NCBI RefSeq assembly: GCF_019794555.1
Contig: NZ_JAIMEP010000002.1
Coordinates: 62,001-126,000 of the forward strand
Direction of reading: 5' to 3'
Origin: Streptococcus suis
GTDB taxonomy: Bacteria > Bacillota > Bacilli > Lactobacillales > Streptococcaceae
Length of the DNA: 64,000 nt
Part shown: positions 43,289-52,671 of the stretch, piece by piece
Layout: each line of letters starts with the position of its first letter
Position numbering within the stretch: position 1 is the first letter of the stretch
The notes under the pieces: generated by a model
The model's database searches: none
Told to the model about the DNA's origin: nothing
The model's input: only the letters and a program-made list of their open reading frames with translations
Position numbers and translations under genes: made by a program

Positions 43289-43828
43289 ATGAAAAACATT
43301 CTATTTATCGTCGGTTCACTACGTGAAGGTTCATTCAACCACCAAATGGCTAAACAGGCTGAAAGCATCTTAGAAGGTCAAGCAACTGTATCTTATCTTA
43401 ACTATAAAGAAATCCCACTTATGAACCAAGATTTTGAAACACCAGTCTTGCCAGCTGTCCAAGCTGCACGCGATGCGGTTATGGCTGCAGATGCTATCTG
43501 GATTTTCTCACCAGTTTACAACTTTGCTATTCCAGGTACTGTGAAGAACTTGATTGACTGGCTCAGCCGTGCCCTAGACTTGTCAGAAACACGTGGCCCA
43601 TCTGCACTACAAGACAAAATTGTTACTGTATCATCTGTTGCCAATGCTGGACACGAGCCAATGTTTGCTAGCTACCAGGCACTCCTACCGTTTGTTCGTA
43701 TGCAAGTTGTTGGTGAGTTTACAGGGACTACCGTCAACCCAGAAGCATGGGGAACTGGACGGTTGGTATTGTCAGAGGAAGCCATCGCTGGTCTGCAAGC
43801 GCAAGCTCAAGCTTTGTTAGAAGCTTAG
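43289..43828 (+). CDS. NADPH-dependent FMN reductase-family protein
   Basis: 179 residues of flavodoxin-like NADPH:FMN/quinone reductase. FMN-binding start [16 protein letters not shown] and the second loop [26 protein letters not shown]. Divergent from the HxlR regulator, about 155 bases away, and thus a probable target. It would reduce quinones or azo compounds by two electrons. Confidence 0.9.
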   Translation: MKNILFIVGSLREGSFNHQMAKQAESILEGQATVSYLNYKEIPLMNQDFETPVLPAVQAARDAVMAADAIWIFSPVYNFAIPGTVKNLIDWLSRALDLSETRGPSALQDKIVTVSSVANAGHEPMFASYQALLPFVRMQVVGEFTGTTVNPEAWGTGRLVLSEEAIAGLQAQAQALLEA

Positions 43829-43830
43829 AT

Positions 43831-43959
43831 TCTACAGGTCAATATACATCCTTCTATGACCTTTATCGAGTTGAAGATGATAAAATTGCAGAACTCTGGG
43901 ATGTTGTTGTGCCAATCGAGGAAGATTCCAAAACTTCCAATAGCAATGGTAAATTCTAA
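43831..43959 (+). pseudogene. Remnant of a SnoaL/NTF2-like gene
   Basis: A C-terminal fragment read as TGQYTSFYDLYRVEDDKIAELWDVVVPIEEDSK...NGKF, the usual end of SnoaL-like proteins, without an N-terminus or start. It directly follows the flavin reductase stop. The only open start for it lies inside the reductase in another frame. Confidence 0.6.
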
Positions 43960-43994
43960 TCAAAACCAAGAAAATAAGATGAAAGAAAATTAAA

Positions 43995-44615
43995 ATGAAA
44001 CTATATTACATCATCGATGCTTATTGTGGTTGGACCTATGGCTTTAACCACATTTTCACAAAATTCATGCAAGACCATCCTGATATAGAAATAGAGGTCA
44101 TTAACGGAGGCTTGTTTGTCGGCGATAACAAAAAGAAAATGGTTGATTTCCAGCAGGCACAGACTATCAACAAACAAATCGAAAGCTATTACCAAATGTC
44201 TTTTGGCGATAACTACAATCAATTGTTTAAGGATAAGGACTTTACCATGGACTCCCTTGGTCCTGCTAGAGCCTACTCAGTCTTGAAAAACTATGTTGAG
44301 ACACCTAACCATGCTCAGCTAACATTAGACATTCAAGCCTTATTTTTTGAAGATGGGTTAGACCTCAGTCAAGCAGACAGTTACACTAGCCTAATCGGTA
44401 CCTATCAGTTACCTACAAAGGCTATGGAAGAACTATCAGGCATCTTGAATCAACCAGAAAATCTACACCTAGACTTTATCAAGGCATATGAAATGGGGGT
44501 AACCTCTTTCCCAACCTTGTTACTCGAAAAAGACGGAAACTTCTTTAATCTTATCAATAAAGTTCGCACAGTAGACGATTTGGAAAAAAATTTCCAAGAG
44601 GCAGTTGCTCAATAG
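43995..44615 (+). CDS. DsbA-family protein with a CGWT active site
   Basis: 206 residues of thioredoxin-fold DsbA/FrnE type. The active-site segment is YCGWTYGFNHIF (Cys11), lacking the second cysteine of CxxC; the cis-proline loop is in TSFPTLLLE near the C-terminus. No signal peptide. Likely a cytoplasmic isomerase- or glutathione-transferase-like enzyme. Same direction and close to the NTF2-like gene, part of the redox cluster. Confidence 0.88.
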   Translation: MKLYYIIDAYCGWTYGFNHIFTKFMQDHPDIEIEVINGGLFVGDNKKKMVDFQQAQTINKQIESYYQMSFGDNYNQLFKDKDFTMDSLGPARAYSVLKNYVETPNHAQLTLDIQALFFEDGLDLSQADSYTSLIGTYQLPTKAMEELSGILNQPENLHLDFIKAYEMGVTSFPTLLLEKDGNFFNLINKVRTVDDLEKNFQEAVAQ

Positions 44616-44629
44616 AAAAGAAAATACCT

Positions 44630-45031
44630 ATGTCAAAAAATCAATTATATAAAAATATTTTAGAAGAGACTTATCTAGCTACTGCTCAAGGTCGAATAGA
44701 AGATTTCAAAAGCCATTTGGCTGCTGATATCTCTTGGACAGAAGCTGCAGGCTTTCCCTATGCTGGTACCTATATCGGTCCAGATGCAGTGATTGAAAAC
44801 GTCCATGCAAGACTAGGTTCTGAATGGACCAATTATAGTGCCACACCTGTTGATTACGCCTTTTCAGGAAACCGTGTCATGGTTTATGGCTACTACAAGG
44901 GGACCTACAACCTTACTCAGAAATCCTTTCAAGCAGACTTTGTCCATATTTACGATTTTAATGCTGAAAATAGAATTACACACTTTATCCAAATCGTAGA
45001 TAGCGCACTTGTTGAGAAAGCTATGAGATAA
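44630..45031 (+). CDS. SnoaL/NTF2-like small protein
   Basis: 133 residues with cone-shaped alpha+beta fold features: an N-terminal helix (ILEETYLATAQGRIEDFKSHLAADISWTEAAGFPYAGTY) and beta strands VMVYGYYKGTYN, QADFVHIYDFNAENRITHFIQIVD. Starts 15 bases after the DsbA-like gene, so co-transcribed. Members are isomerases or scavengers of small molecules; function here unknown. Confidence 0.82.
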   Translation: MSKNQLYKNILEETYLATAQGRIEDFKSHLAADISWTEAAGFPYAGTYIGPDAVIENVHARLGSEWTNYSATPVDYAFSGNRVMVYGYYKGTYNLTQKSFQADFVHIYDFNAENRITHFIQIVDSALVEKAMR

Positions 45032-45058
45032 AAATCAATTTTCAAAAGTCTATTCGTC

Positions 45059-45081
45059 ACACATTACTTCACCAAAAGATA
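45059..45081. promoter_or_regulatory. Candidate HxlR operator, copy 2
   Basis: ACACATTACTTCACCAAAAGATA, 52 bases before the VOC gene; differs from 43162-43184 at one base. Confidence 0.6.
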
Positions 45082-45132
45082 CTAAGTAACTCGAAAATTC
45101 CTATAAATTGTATCAGAAAGCCAGGTATTCCT

Positions 45133-45975
45133 ATGTACAATTCCCAATTTGAACTGGGCCACGTCGCCCTCAATGTCCACAATCTGGAACTCCAAAGCCT
45201 GTTTTACCAACAAGTCTTGGGGCTCCAAGTTCTCTCCCAAAGCCCTAAACAGATTGACCTTGGTGTTGAAGAAAACACCCTTGTCCGCCTGATTCAGACA
45301 GAGCAGAAAGACGAAGTCCACAACAGCTACGGTCTCTATCACTTGGCCATTGTCCTACCTAGCCGAGAGGACCTTGGGACCATTTTCCGCCACTTTATCG
45401 ACAATAAGATTCCCCTCCAAGGCGCCAGCGACCACGGTTACAGCGAAGCCATTTACCTAGCCGACACCGAAGGTAACGGCATCGAAATTTACCGCGACCT
45501 CCCGCAAGACTCTTGGGATGTCCGCCCAGATGGACGAATTGTTGGCATCACTGAGCCTATGGATGCTGAAACGATCTATGCTTTAGGGAAAAAAGCTGAC
45601 GCAGCCTATCAGATGCCCCTTGGCAGTCGCATGGGCCATGTCCATCTATCTGTCCGAGAAAGCACTGCTTCTAGCCGATTTTACCAAGAGGTCCTAGCTA
45701 TCGAGGATAAATTCTCCGTCCCATCTGCATCCTGGTTAGCTTCTGGCGACTACCATCACCACCTAGCTGTCAATGAATGGGGAGGAAAAAATCTGAAAAC
45801 CAGACAAGAAGGCATGCCAGGTCTTGCCTACTATACTGTCATCTATTCCAATCCAGAAGTATTTGAAGCAACCTTGAATCGTGCCATTGCTGCAAACTTA
45901 AACCTTCAAAGACTAGACAATAGCGCAGCCTTTGTCGATGTGGATGGCATAAAAACTAAGCTTGTTTTAGAATAA
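45133..45975 (+). CDS. VOC-family protein (CatE-like, two modules)
   Basis: 280 residues with two vicinal-oxygen-chelate modules: GHVALNVHNLELQSLFYQQVLGL ... YHLAIVLP, GIEIYRDLP, and MGHVHLSVRESTASSRFYQEVLAI ... HHLAVNEW. Close to the CatE catechol-2,3-dioxygenase type regulated by HxlR proteins in Bacillus. A copy of the candidate operator lies upstream. Would break down catechols or a related aromatic. Confidence 0.85.
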   Translation: MYNSQFELGHVALNVHNLELQSLFYQQVLGLQVLSQSPKQIDLGVEENTLVRLIQTEQKDEVHNSYGLYHLAIVLPSREDLGTIFRHFIDNKIPLQGASDHGYSEAIYLADTEGNGIEIYRDLPQDSWDVRPDGRIVGITEPMDAETIYALGKKADAAYQMPLGSRMGHVHLSVRESTASSRFYQEVLAIEDKFSVPSASWLASGDYHHHLAVNEWGGKNLKTRQEGMPGLAYYTVIYSNPEVFEATLNRAIAANLNLQRLDNSAAFVDVDGIKTKLVLE

Positions 45976-45980
45976 TACGA

Positions 45981-46007
45981 AAAAGGAAGTATCTAGCACT
46001 TCCTTTT
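45981..46007. terminator. Bidirectional terminator after the VOC gene
   Basis: AAAAGGAAGT (45981-45990) pairs with ACTTCCTTTT (45998-46007). Confidence 0.85.
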
Positions 46008-46013
46008 CTTCGT

Positions 46014-47174
46014 TTATTTGATTAAGCCAATATCATATTTCATTCCCAAAATCCGTTTGACGGATTGGTCAATCCGCTCCTCTGTAATAGTTCCTGCCTT
46101 TACTTGTTCGATAATATAAGGAATTTGACTAGTATAACTTGAAGACAATATCATATCTGTCCCAGCTTGAATGGTCTGCAAGGCACCTGTATCTTGATCT
46201 ACAAATTGGACCAAGCCCTGCATATCAAAATCATCCGTCATAATGACACCCTCAAAACCAAGCTCATTCCGAAGGATTTTATTGATTTCAGGTGAAATGG
46301 ATGATGGGACATTATCAATGGCAGGTACGATATTGTGACTGACCATAATGGAATCAGCTCCTGCTTCAATACCAGCCTTAAACGGAAGAAAATCATTAGC
46401 CCGTAATTCTTCTAAACTACGATTGTCATAGACCAAATCCGTATGCGAATCTGCATTGTCCCCATAACCCGGGAAATGTTTCAAAGTCGAAGTAAACTGT
46501 TCTTGCTTTAACAATTTGACCAATTGACCAATATAGTCTGCGGTGGTTTTCGCATCCTGTCCAATGGTCCTGTCGTAGATAAAAGATGATGGATCGGTGG
46601 ATAAATCCGCAACTGGGAAGAAGCCTGCATAGATTCCTTCTTCCTTTAAAAGACTGGTCTTCTGCTTGGCGTCCGACAAAATCGCCTCAATGCCGCCAGA
46701 TTGGTACAATTCCAAAGGCGATGGAAAAGGTGTTTCCAGAAGTTGACTAATCCGAGTTACCATCCCACCTTCCTCATCTGAAGCCATTAATAGCGGTACT
46801 TTTGAAAGTGATTGATAAGAAGCAATCTCTTCTTTAACCTGCTCCAGTGTCTTACCTTCAAAATCACTTGCAAATAAGATATAGCCCCCAAAATGATAGG
46901 TTTCCAATGCCTCAGTTTGTCCTGTAGATGGCATTCGAGCAAAGATTATCTGTCCGACCTTTTCTTCTAAGGTCATCTGATGTAGATAATTTGCAATCAC
47001 TTTGTCCCTAGCAGATATTTCTTGACTAGATGATGTCGTTACAACTTTGGTTTGCTCCTTTTGTGTTCGATTTCCCAAAAAGAACAAGCCTAGCATAAGC
47101 CCAATAAACAAGAGACAAGTGATACTTGTCCCTAACACATTAAATCTTTTTCGCAGCAATCTCAGACCTCTCAC
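46014..47174 (-). CDS. GH3-family beta-N-acetylhexosaminidase-like protein (membrane-anchored)
   Basis: 386 residues: membrane anchor about 15-34, Ser-rich linker, then a GH3 N-terminal barrel with MTLEEKVGQIIFARMP, the NagZ-like motif KHFPGYGDNADSHTD (His/Asp dyad) and the nucleophile in MTDDFDMQGL. Would release N-acetylglucosamine at the cell surface. It ends in a typical KRILGMKYDIGLI. Follows pflA by two bases. Confidence 0.88.
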   Translation of the reverse strand: MRGLRLLRKRFNVLGTSITCLLFIGLMLGLFFLGNRTQKEQTKVVTTSSSQEISARDKVIANYLHQMTLEEKVGQIIFARMPSTGQTEALETYHFGGYILFASDFEGKTLEQVKEEIASYQSLSKVPLLMASDEEGGMVTRISQLLETPFPSPLELYQSGGIEAILSDAKQKTSLLKEEGIYAGFFPVADLSTDPSSFIYDRTIGQDAKTTADYIGQLVKLLKQEQFTSTLKHFPGYGDNADSHTDLVYDNRSLEELRANDFLPFKAGIEAGADSIMVSHNIVPAIDNVPSSISPEINKILRNELGFEGVIMTDDFDMQGLVQFVDQDTGALQTIQAGTDMILSSSYTSQIPYIIEQVKAGTITEERIDQSVKRILGMKYDIGLIK

Positions 47175-47176
47175 TA

Positions 47177-47965
47177 TTATCCCTTAATTCTATTCAAGTA
47201 CTCCTGATAGGTCTCTGTCTCCATCAAGGCCTTTGCATTTTCCACTCGAGCCTTCGTTGGGGGCTTGGTCCCCTCTAGTGGATAGGGTCTGCCCAACTCA
47301 CGCCACTTAAATTCACCAAGATTGTGATAAGGTAGCACCTCAAAACGTTCGACATTTTTTAATGTTTTAACAAACTTACCAAGTTCAATCAAGTCCTCAT
47401 CTCGATCAGTTAAATTTGGTACCAAAACGTGACGAATCCAAACAGGTTTTCCAATGTCGGATAAATAACGAGCGCATTCCAAAATGGTTTTATTACTGTG
47501 TCCAGTCACAACACGGTGTTGTTCAGGATTTATTTCCTTAATATCAAGAAGCACCAAATCTGTCACTTCCATGAGACGATTGTATTTTTCCAAATATCGC
47601 TCCGTTGAACGGAAGGTTAAGGCACAGGTATCCAATGTGGTATGGATGCCTTTTTCCTTTGCAAGTGTGAATAAGGCAATCAAAAAATCAATCTGAATGG
47701 TAGCTTCACCACCAGAAACAGTTATTCCGCCTTCCTTTCCCCAAAACATACGAAAGCGAAGTGCCTCGTTTAACACATCCTCTGCCGTACGCTCCGTCGC
47801 AGCAGGGTTGACCAAATCCCATGTATCCGGATTGTGGCAATATTGGCAACGCATATGGCAACCTTGCATAAAGACAACAAAACGTACACCAGGACCATCA
47901 ACGGAACCAAAACTTTCTGTTGAATGAACCAAACCAGTTACTTTACGATAATCAACCTCTGTCAT
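47177..47965 (-). CDS. pflA: Pyruvate formate-lyase activating enzyme
   Basis: Radical SAM enzyme, 262 residues; the [4Fe-4S] ligands are Cys36, Cys40, Cys43 in MQGCHMRCQYCHNP. It installs the glycyl radical in PFL for anaerobic pyruvate cleavage. Also GGITVSGGEATIQIDF and the C-terminal LPYHNLGEFKW. Faces no pfl gene here; the lyase is elsewhere. Confidence 0.94.
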   Translation of the reverse strand: MTEVDYRKVTGLVHSTESFGSVDGPGVRFVVFMQGCHMRCQYCHNPDTWDLVNPAATERTAEDVLNEALRFRMFWGKEGGITVSGGEATIQIDFLIALFTLAKEKGIHTTLDTCALTFRSTERYLEKYNRLMEVTDLVLLDIKEINPEQHRVVTGHSNKTILECARYLSDIGKPVWIRHVLVPNLTDRDEDLIELGKFVKTLKNVERFEVLPYHNLGEFKWRELGRPYPLEGTKPPTKARVENAKALMETETYQEYLNRIKG

Positions 47966-48022
47966 AATCTTTTCCTCACAACTTTATGCCTCTAGTATAA
48001 CACAAAAATGGAAACGCTTCTA

Positions 48023-48157
48023 TTATCGACTATCTGCTTCATTCGACAACTCTCTATCCTTTCGTATCCGATATGTCAAGCCAAGCACACCCGACTCCAT
48101 TATTTGAGTGTCTACTAATTCAAGGTGCTCTTCTATCCCTTCAAAAAATCGTAGGCC
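48023..48157 (-). pseudogene. Possible C-terminal remnant of a dihydrofolate-reductase-family gene
   Basis: A 44-codon open stretch, GLRFFEGIEEHLELVDTQIMESGVLGLTYRIRK..., follows an in-frame stop, without a start. The pattern LELVDTxxxESGVLxLTYRIRK matches the last strands of RibD/DHFR-like proteins. Lies in the 288-bp gap between pflA and the CNNM gene. Low confidence. Confidence 0.4.
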
Positions 48158-48253
48158 ATTCCTAACTCTATATTAGAGTGTAACACATTTTCAAGACAAT
48201 ACTCAATGATAAGGTTGATCTTAGAAAGAGAATAAAAAAAAGAAAGACCAAAA

Positions 48254-49591
48254 CTAGTCCTTCTCTTCTTTCTCATCATCAAGTGGTGTGATGAGAATTT
48301 TCAATTTTGTTACACGGCCATTTTTCACTTTGTCATTGACCATCACAATGTGGAAACCATTGTTATCTAATTCGTAGGCTTCTTTTTCATCCTGACTTGG
48401 AATGGTTCCAAGCCCTGTCAAGTAAAATCCTGCAATGGTATCAACATCATCACTACTCAAATCCAAATCAAAATGCTCGTTAAAATCATTCAAGGTCATA
48501 CTGCCTTGGACAATGAACGTATTTTCCGCAATTTCACGCACAAAGATTTCTGTTTTGTCAGTTTCATCATCAATTTCCCCGACAATTTCTTCAAGCAGGT
48601 CTTCGAGAGTAACAATCCCTGATACGCCACCATACTCATCTAGTAAGATGGCCATTTGGTTTTGAGTATTTCGCAAAGACTTCAGCAAATCATCCACAAA
48701 AATCGTCTCAGGAACGAATAGTGGTTCCTGCATAATACGGCGAATCTTTAACTGATCGAATCCATTTGTGAAACTATCAGCAAGAATTTTCTTGGTATGA
48801 ATGAGGCCAATGATATTGTCTTTATCCCCTTCGTAAACAGGTATTCGAGAAAAATTTTGGCGAAGAATTTCTGGCATGATCACGTTAATATCATCTTCGA
48901 TATCTACCATGAAAGCATCTGTACGCGGTACCATGACTTCACGAGCCATCATTTCATCCAAATTGAATATTCCTTGAAGCATTTCGATTTCTTCAGCATC
49001 TAAGGTCTGTTCGCTCTTGGTTAAAATATACTCAATCTCATCTCGAGTCATTTGCTCATCTGCATCATCGAAATTCATAGGCGTAATACGACTAATCAAG
49101 TTTGTCGCAGCTGATAACAACCAGACAAAAGGACTTACAATTTTCCCAAGAAAAATAATGACTGGTGCTGTGACAACTGCCAAGTTTTCTTTCATATTCA
49201 TGGCAATTCGCTTCGGATACAATTCACCAAGAACAATAGATACAAATGTCAGCATCGCCAGAGCTAGCCAGTAACCAGCTGTCTGAGCTGTCGCAGAATT
49301 TCCCATCCATTTTGCAAAAACAGCCCCTAAATCATTCGCTAAACTCGCACCGGAAAGGATTGAAATAAAGGTGATTCCGACCTGAATCGTAGATAAGAAA
49401 TTGTTTGGATTTTCTAACACCGTCAAAAGACGAACAAACTTCTTTTCCCCTTCTGCGGCTTTTTGTTCAACTCTCGAACGATTAAGGGAAACTAGAGCCA
49501 TTTCAGATGCTGAGAAAAAGGCATTGAACAAGGTCAATAAGAATAAAATAAATAGTTGTAAATAGATGGTCTGACTACCAGGGTCTTCCAT
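48254..49591 (-). CDS. CNNM/CorC-type membrane protein (hemolysin family)
   Basis: 445 residues: CNNM domain with membrane segments (about 10-190; [24 protein letters not shown]), CBS pair ([23 protein letters not shown] ... [29 protein letters not shown]) and a C-terminal CorC_HlyC domain. Such proteins affect Mg2+ (or other divalent) efflux; hemolysin names are historical. Confidence 0.92.
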   Translation of the reverse strand: MEDPGSQTIYLQLFILFLLTLFNAFFSASEMALVSLNRSRVEQKAAEGEKKFVRLLTVLENPNNFLSTIQVGITFISILSGASLANDLGAVFAKWMGNSATAQTAGYWLALAMLTFVSIVLGELYPKRIAMNMKENLAVVTAPVIIFLGKIVSPFVWLLSAATNLISRITPMNFDDADEQMTRDEIEYILTKSEQTLDAEEIEMLQGIFNLDEMMAREVMVPRTDAFMVDIEDDINVIMPEILRQNFSRIPVYEGDKDNIIGLIHTKKILADSFTNGFDQLKIRRIMQEPLFVPETIFVDDLLKSLRNTQNQMAILLDEYGGVSGIVTLEDLLEEIVGEIDDETDKTEIFVREIAENTFIVQGSMTLNDFNEHFDLDLSSDDVDTIAGFYLTGLGTIPSQDEKEAYELDNNGFHIVMVNDKVKNGRVTKLKILITPLDDEKEEKD

Positions 49592-49725
49592 GATGTTCTC
49601 CTATAATAAAATTTATAACATTTCAATTATACCATAAAATCTGAAATATACCATATATCTTGTTAGAAATCATCTTTTGCTGACATTTTTATGATACAAT
49701 AATCAAAAGAAATAGGAGATAAGCA

Positions 49726-50508
49726 ATGATTCTTTCAATGAAACATGTCTATTATAAGAGACAGGGTAAAACAATTTTAGAAGATATAAACTGGGAATTT
49801 CATCCAGGAGAACGTTGGGCCATTTTGGGTCTCAATGGTGCTGGCAAATCAACACTCTTGCGTATTCTAATGGCAGAATTTTGGAAAACCTCTGGTGATT
49901 TGACAGTATTAGGGGTTGAATTTGGTAAAGGTGACATTCCCAGTCTTCGTACGAAAATTGGAGTGGTCGGTTCTTTTCTAGCAGAACGATTTCCCATTGA
50001 CCTAACAGCAGAACAAATCGTATTGACAGGTAAGTATAAGTCCTCCATCCTATATCGTGAATATGGGCAAGCGGAGCTCAACCAAGCAAAAGATATGCTT
50101 AAGTCTATTAAGGCTAGTCACCTAATTGGTCGGACTTATGCGAGCCTTTCACAGGGTGAACGCCAACTCCTGCTCATTGCTCGAAGCCTCATGGAAGATC
50201 CAGCTATATTGATATTAGATGAAGCAACCGTTGGACTTGACCTATTGGCACGCGAACGCCTTCTTCATCATATCGATTCTATCTGTCAACTCCCAAATGC
50301 TCCTGCCATCATCTATGTCACCCACCACGCAGAAGAAATCACAAACAACTTTACTCACGTCCTCCTTCTAAGAGAAGGGAAAGTCTTGGCACAGGGACCA
50401 AAACAAGAAATTCTAACTCCTGCCCTGCTCAGTGATTTTTATGGTAATCAAGTTGAATTGATTGAACTAGGAGACGAGCGATTGTTTATCAAGCCAATTC
50501 TTAACTAG
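49726..50508 (+). CDS. Orphan ABC transporter ATP-binding protein
   Basis: 260 residues: Walker A GLNGAGKST (about 34-42), signature SLSQGERQLLLIARSL, Walker B AILILDEATVGLD and switch histidine THHAEEI. No permease gene adjacent. Similar to the YlmA/ModF-like single-domain ATPases. Confidence 0.9.
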   Translation: MILSMKHVYYKRQGKTILEDINWEFHPGERWAILGLNGAGKSTLLRILMAEFWKTSGDLTVLGVEFGKGDIPSLRTKIGVVGSFLAERFPIDLTAEQIVLTGKYKSSILYREYGQAELNQAKDMLKSIKASHLIGRTYASLSQGERQLLLIARSLMEDPAILILDEATVGLDLLARERLLHHIDSICQLPNAPAIIYVTHHAEEITNNFTHVLLLREGKVLAQGPKQEILTPALLSDFYGNQVELIELGDERLFIKPILN

Positions 50509-50531
50509 CACAATTCAAATAAATCAGAAAA

Positions 50532-50580
50532 GAAAAGACCTAGAATGCTGAAAATTCACTCATTGGTTCTAGGCCTTTTC
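50532..50580 (+). terminator. Terminator of the orphan ABC gene
   Basis: GAAAAGACCTAGAA pairs with TTCTAGGCCTTTTC (one mismatch), long loop. Confidence 0.7.
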
Positions 50581-50637
50581 TTATACTCTAATTTATCTTT
50601 TTATCACCCGCGCGTGTCTGATTCAAAATCCATGCAT

Positions 50638-52659
50638 TTAAAAAGAATCAAACTCTGTCAGCGCATAACTTTCTAGTTGGTTAATATTGCGCCGCATTTG
50701 CTTGGCTGCCATTTGTGATAAATGACCATACTTTTCATATTCTGCAACCACTTTTCTTTCTAAATAATACCCTCGTAACAGATCATCTAAACTTTCGGGT
50801 TTCATCCGTCCGATAACATCTTCCACCTTGATTCCTGCATGAATCAATTGAGCTTGGTATAGGTAGAATTCTTTTAGCTGCTGAATGTATTCAGCAGAGA
50901 ACCTCAACTGATTTTTCTCTAAAAATTGAATAATCTCTGCGGTATTGGCCAAGAATAATTCAGACAATGCTGGATCATACTCATTCTTTTGAGCAGTCGC
51001 ATCCTGATTTCTTTTCCGTAAACTAGTTCCGATACTAATCCATTCATGATACCACTTATTTATGACCCTTCGACTGATTAGCCATAAGTATTTGAAGGTT
51101 GGAACCAGGTCACGATTAATATCCTGTTCCAATGTTCTTAAGTAGTTTTGATAGTGACGGTAGGAAGACAAACTGAGGTGTTCTTTCGCAAATGCAGTCT
51201 CTAACCCCTTCTGTTCAATTTCTACCAATTTCAACCTTAAACTGGCCACCTCTTTCCGCATGTCTACAGACATCAGCTGGCGATGAAGATGTTCTATCCG
51301 CCTATAATATTGACCAATAACAATGTAAATACCATTTGGATTTGTGGCATCCTCAATATCTAGTTCCAATTCGTTTACCACCACTTGCAGAATAGAGATT
51401 CGGACAGAACCTTCTAAAATCGGAGATTCGGACTTCTGTTTTGCAAACCTTGGCAAAACGAATAAGCCCACCAAAAAACTCAACAGGGTCACCATTCCGA
51501 CAGTAAATAGAATCAGACTGTAAATTAAGCTATCAAATTCTGGTAACAACAAAATCGTAGCAATCGAGACCGACCCTTTCATCCCTGAAAATGTTAGAAT
51601 CCCCAGCTCATGCACACTATAAACACTCTTAGAAGATTTTGCTTTTCGATAAGCATTCAAGCAGAGTAAGCCAATAAAGCGTATCAGAAACAGACTAATG
51701 GTTAAGAGAATAACTATCCCTAACAAGTGACCATTACTAATCAATGGATTCCTCAAAGCAGGCTGAATGATTCGAGTAAATTCATACCCAAAAACAAGAA
51801 AAACCAACCCATTCAATGAGAAATTTAGAGTATCCCAAACAATTTGGTTCACACGATTCACACGCGCATCAAACAAAGTCATTTTTTTCAACTGCTTCGA
51901 TTGAAACAGACCTGCAATGACTACTGCAATAATTCCAGAACCACCAATAGAGGTAGCCACAAAATAAGCCAGTAATGGTAATGAAAGTTCAAGCAACAGG
52001 ACTCCAGGAATATCTGCCGCATCCAGTTTTTCAAGTAATGAAACCAACCCACGATGACCAAAAGCAAGAAAAAGTCCAGCGAGCATTCCACCGACAAGTG
52101 CCCAAACAAATTGACCACTTGCGTTAATGAGTGAAAAGTTCCCTGTCGTCAAAGCAAGCACAGCAAACTCAAACGCAACAAGTCCACTCGCATCATTCAG
52201 CAAGCCTTCTAGGGTCAAAATGGTTTCTAATCGTTTTGGAAAAGCAAAGCGATTTGATAACACTAAAAAGGCTACAGCATCAGTCGGCGCAAGTGCAGCC
52301 CCAAGAGCAAAACTTGCAGAGAGAGGAACCTCTACTGGTAATAAGTAGCCAGCCAAAGATCCGATTCCCAAGGCTGTTAAAAAGACCAACGGAAAAATTA
52401 GGAAGGCAATAACTTTCCAATTTTCCATCAAGTCATCGACATTACTTTGCTGACCCTCTCTAAAGTTTAAGGGAGCAATAACTAAAGCAAGGAACAATGA
52501 AGGATCTAGGGTGAGATTCCCGACTCCAAATAGTAGACCTGCACCAACTCCCAATAAAACTTGAATAAATGGAAGTGGAAATTTGGGATTTAATCGATAA
52601 ATGGTATTGGAAATAACTAATAGGATTAAAAATATAATGATTTGAACAAAACTTGTAAT
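50638..52659 (-). CDS. Na+/H+ antiporter (NhaP-type CPA1), probable ATT start
   Basis: About 673 residues if initiated at ATT 52657-52659, seven bases after AGGAGG; the first standard-type start in frame is TTG 52554, which would remove a conserved first membrane helix (FVQIIIFLILLVISN). Twelve or so membrane segments with ALAPTDAVAFLVLSN and LEGLLNDASGLVAFEFA (the ND motif of CPA1 exchangers), then a large cytoplasmic C-terminal domain (about 430-673). Confidence 0.88.
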   Translation of the reverse strand: MTSFVQIIIFLILLVISNTIYRLNPKFPLPFIQVLLGVGAGLLFGVGNLTLDPSLFLALVIAPLNFREGQQSNVDDLMENWKVIAFLIFPLVFLTALGIGSLAGYLLPVEVPLSASFALGAALAPTDAVAFLVLSNRFAFPKRLETILTLEGLLNDASGLVAFEFAVLALTTGNFSLINASGQFVWALVGGMLAGLFLAFGHRGLVSLLEKLDAADIPGVLLLELSLPLLAYFVATSIGGSGIIAVVIAGLFQSKQLKKMTLFDARVNRVNQIVWDTLNFSLNGLVFLVFGYEFTRIIQPALRNPLISNGHLLGIVILLTISLFLIRFIGLLCLNAYRKAKSSKSVYSVHELGILTFSGMKGSVSIATILLLPEFDSLIYSLILFTVGMVTLLSFLVGLFVLPRFAKQKSESPILEGSVRISILQVVVNELELDIEDATNPNGIYIVIGQYYRRIEHLHRQLMSVDMRKEVASLRLKLVEIEQKGLETAFAKEHLSLSSYRHYQNYLRTLEQDINRDLVPTFKYLWLISRRVINKWYHEWISIGTSLRKRNQDATAQKNEYDPALSELFLANTAEIIQFLEKNQLRFSAEYIQQLKEFYLYQAQLIHAGIKVEDVIGRMKPESLDDLLRGYYLERKVVAEYEKYGHLSQMAAKQMRRNINQLESYALTEFDSF

Positions 52660-52671
52660 ACAATCACCTCC

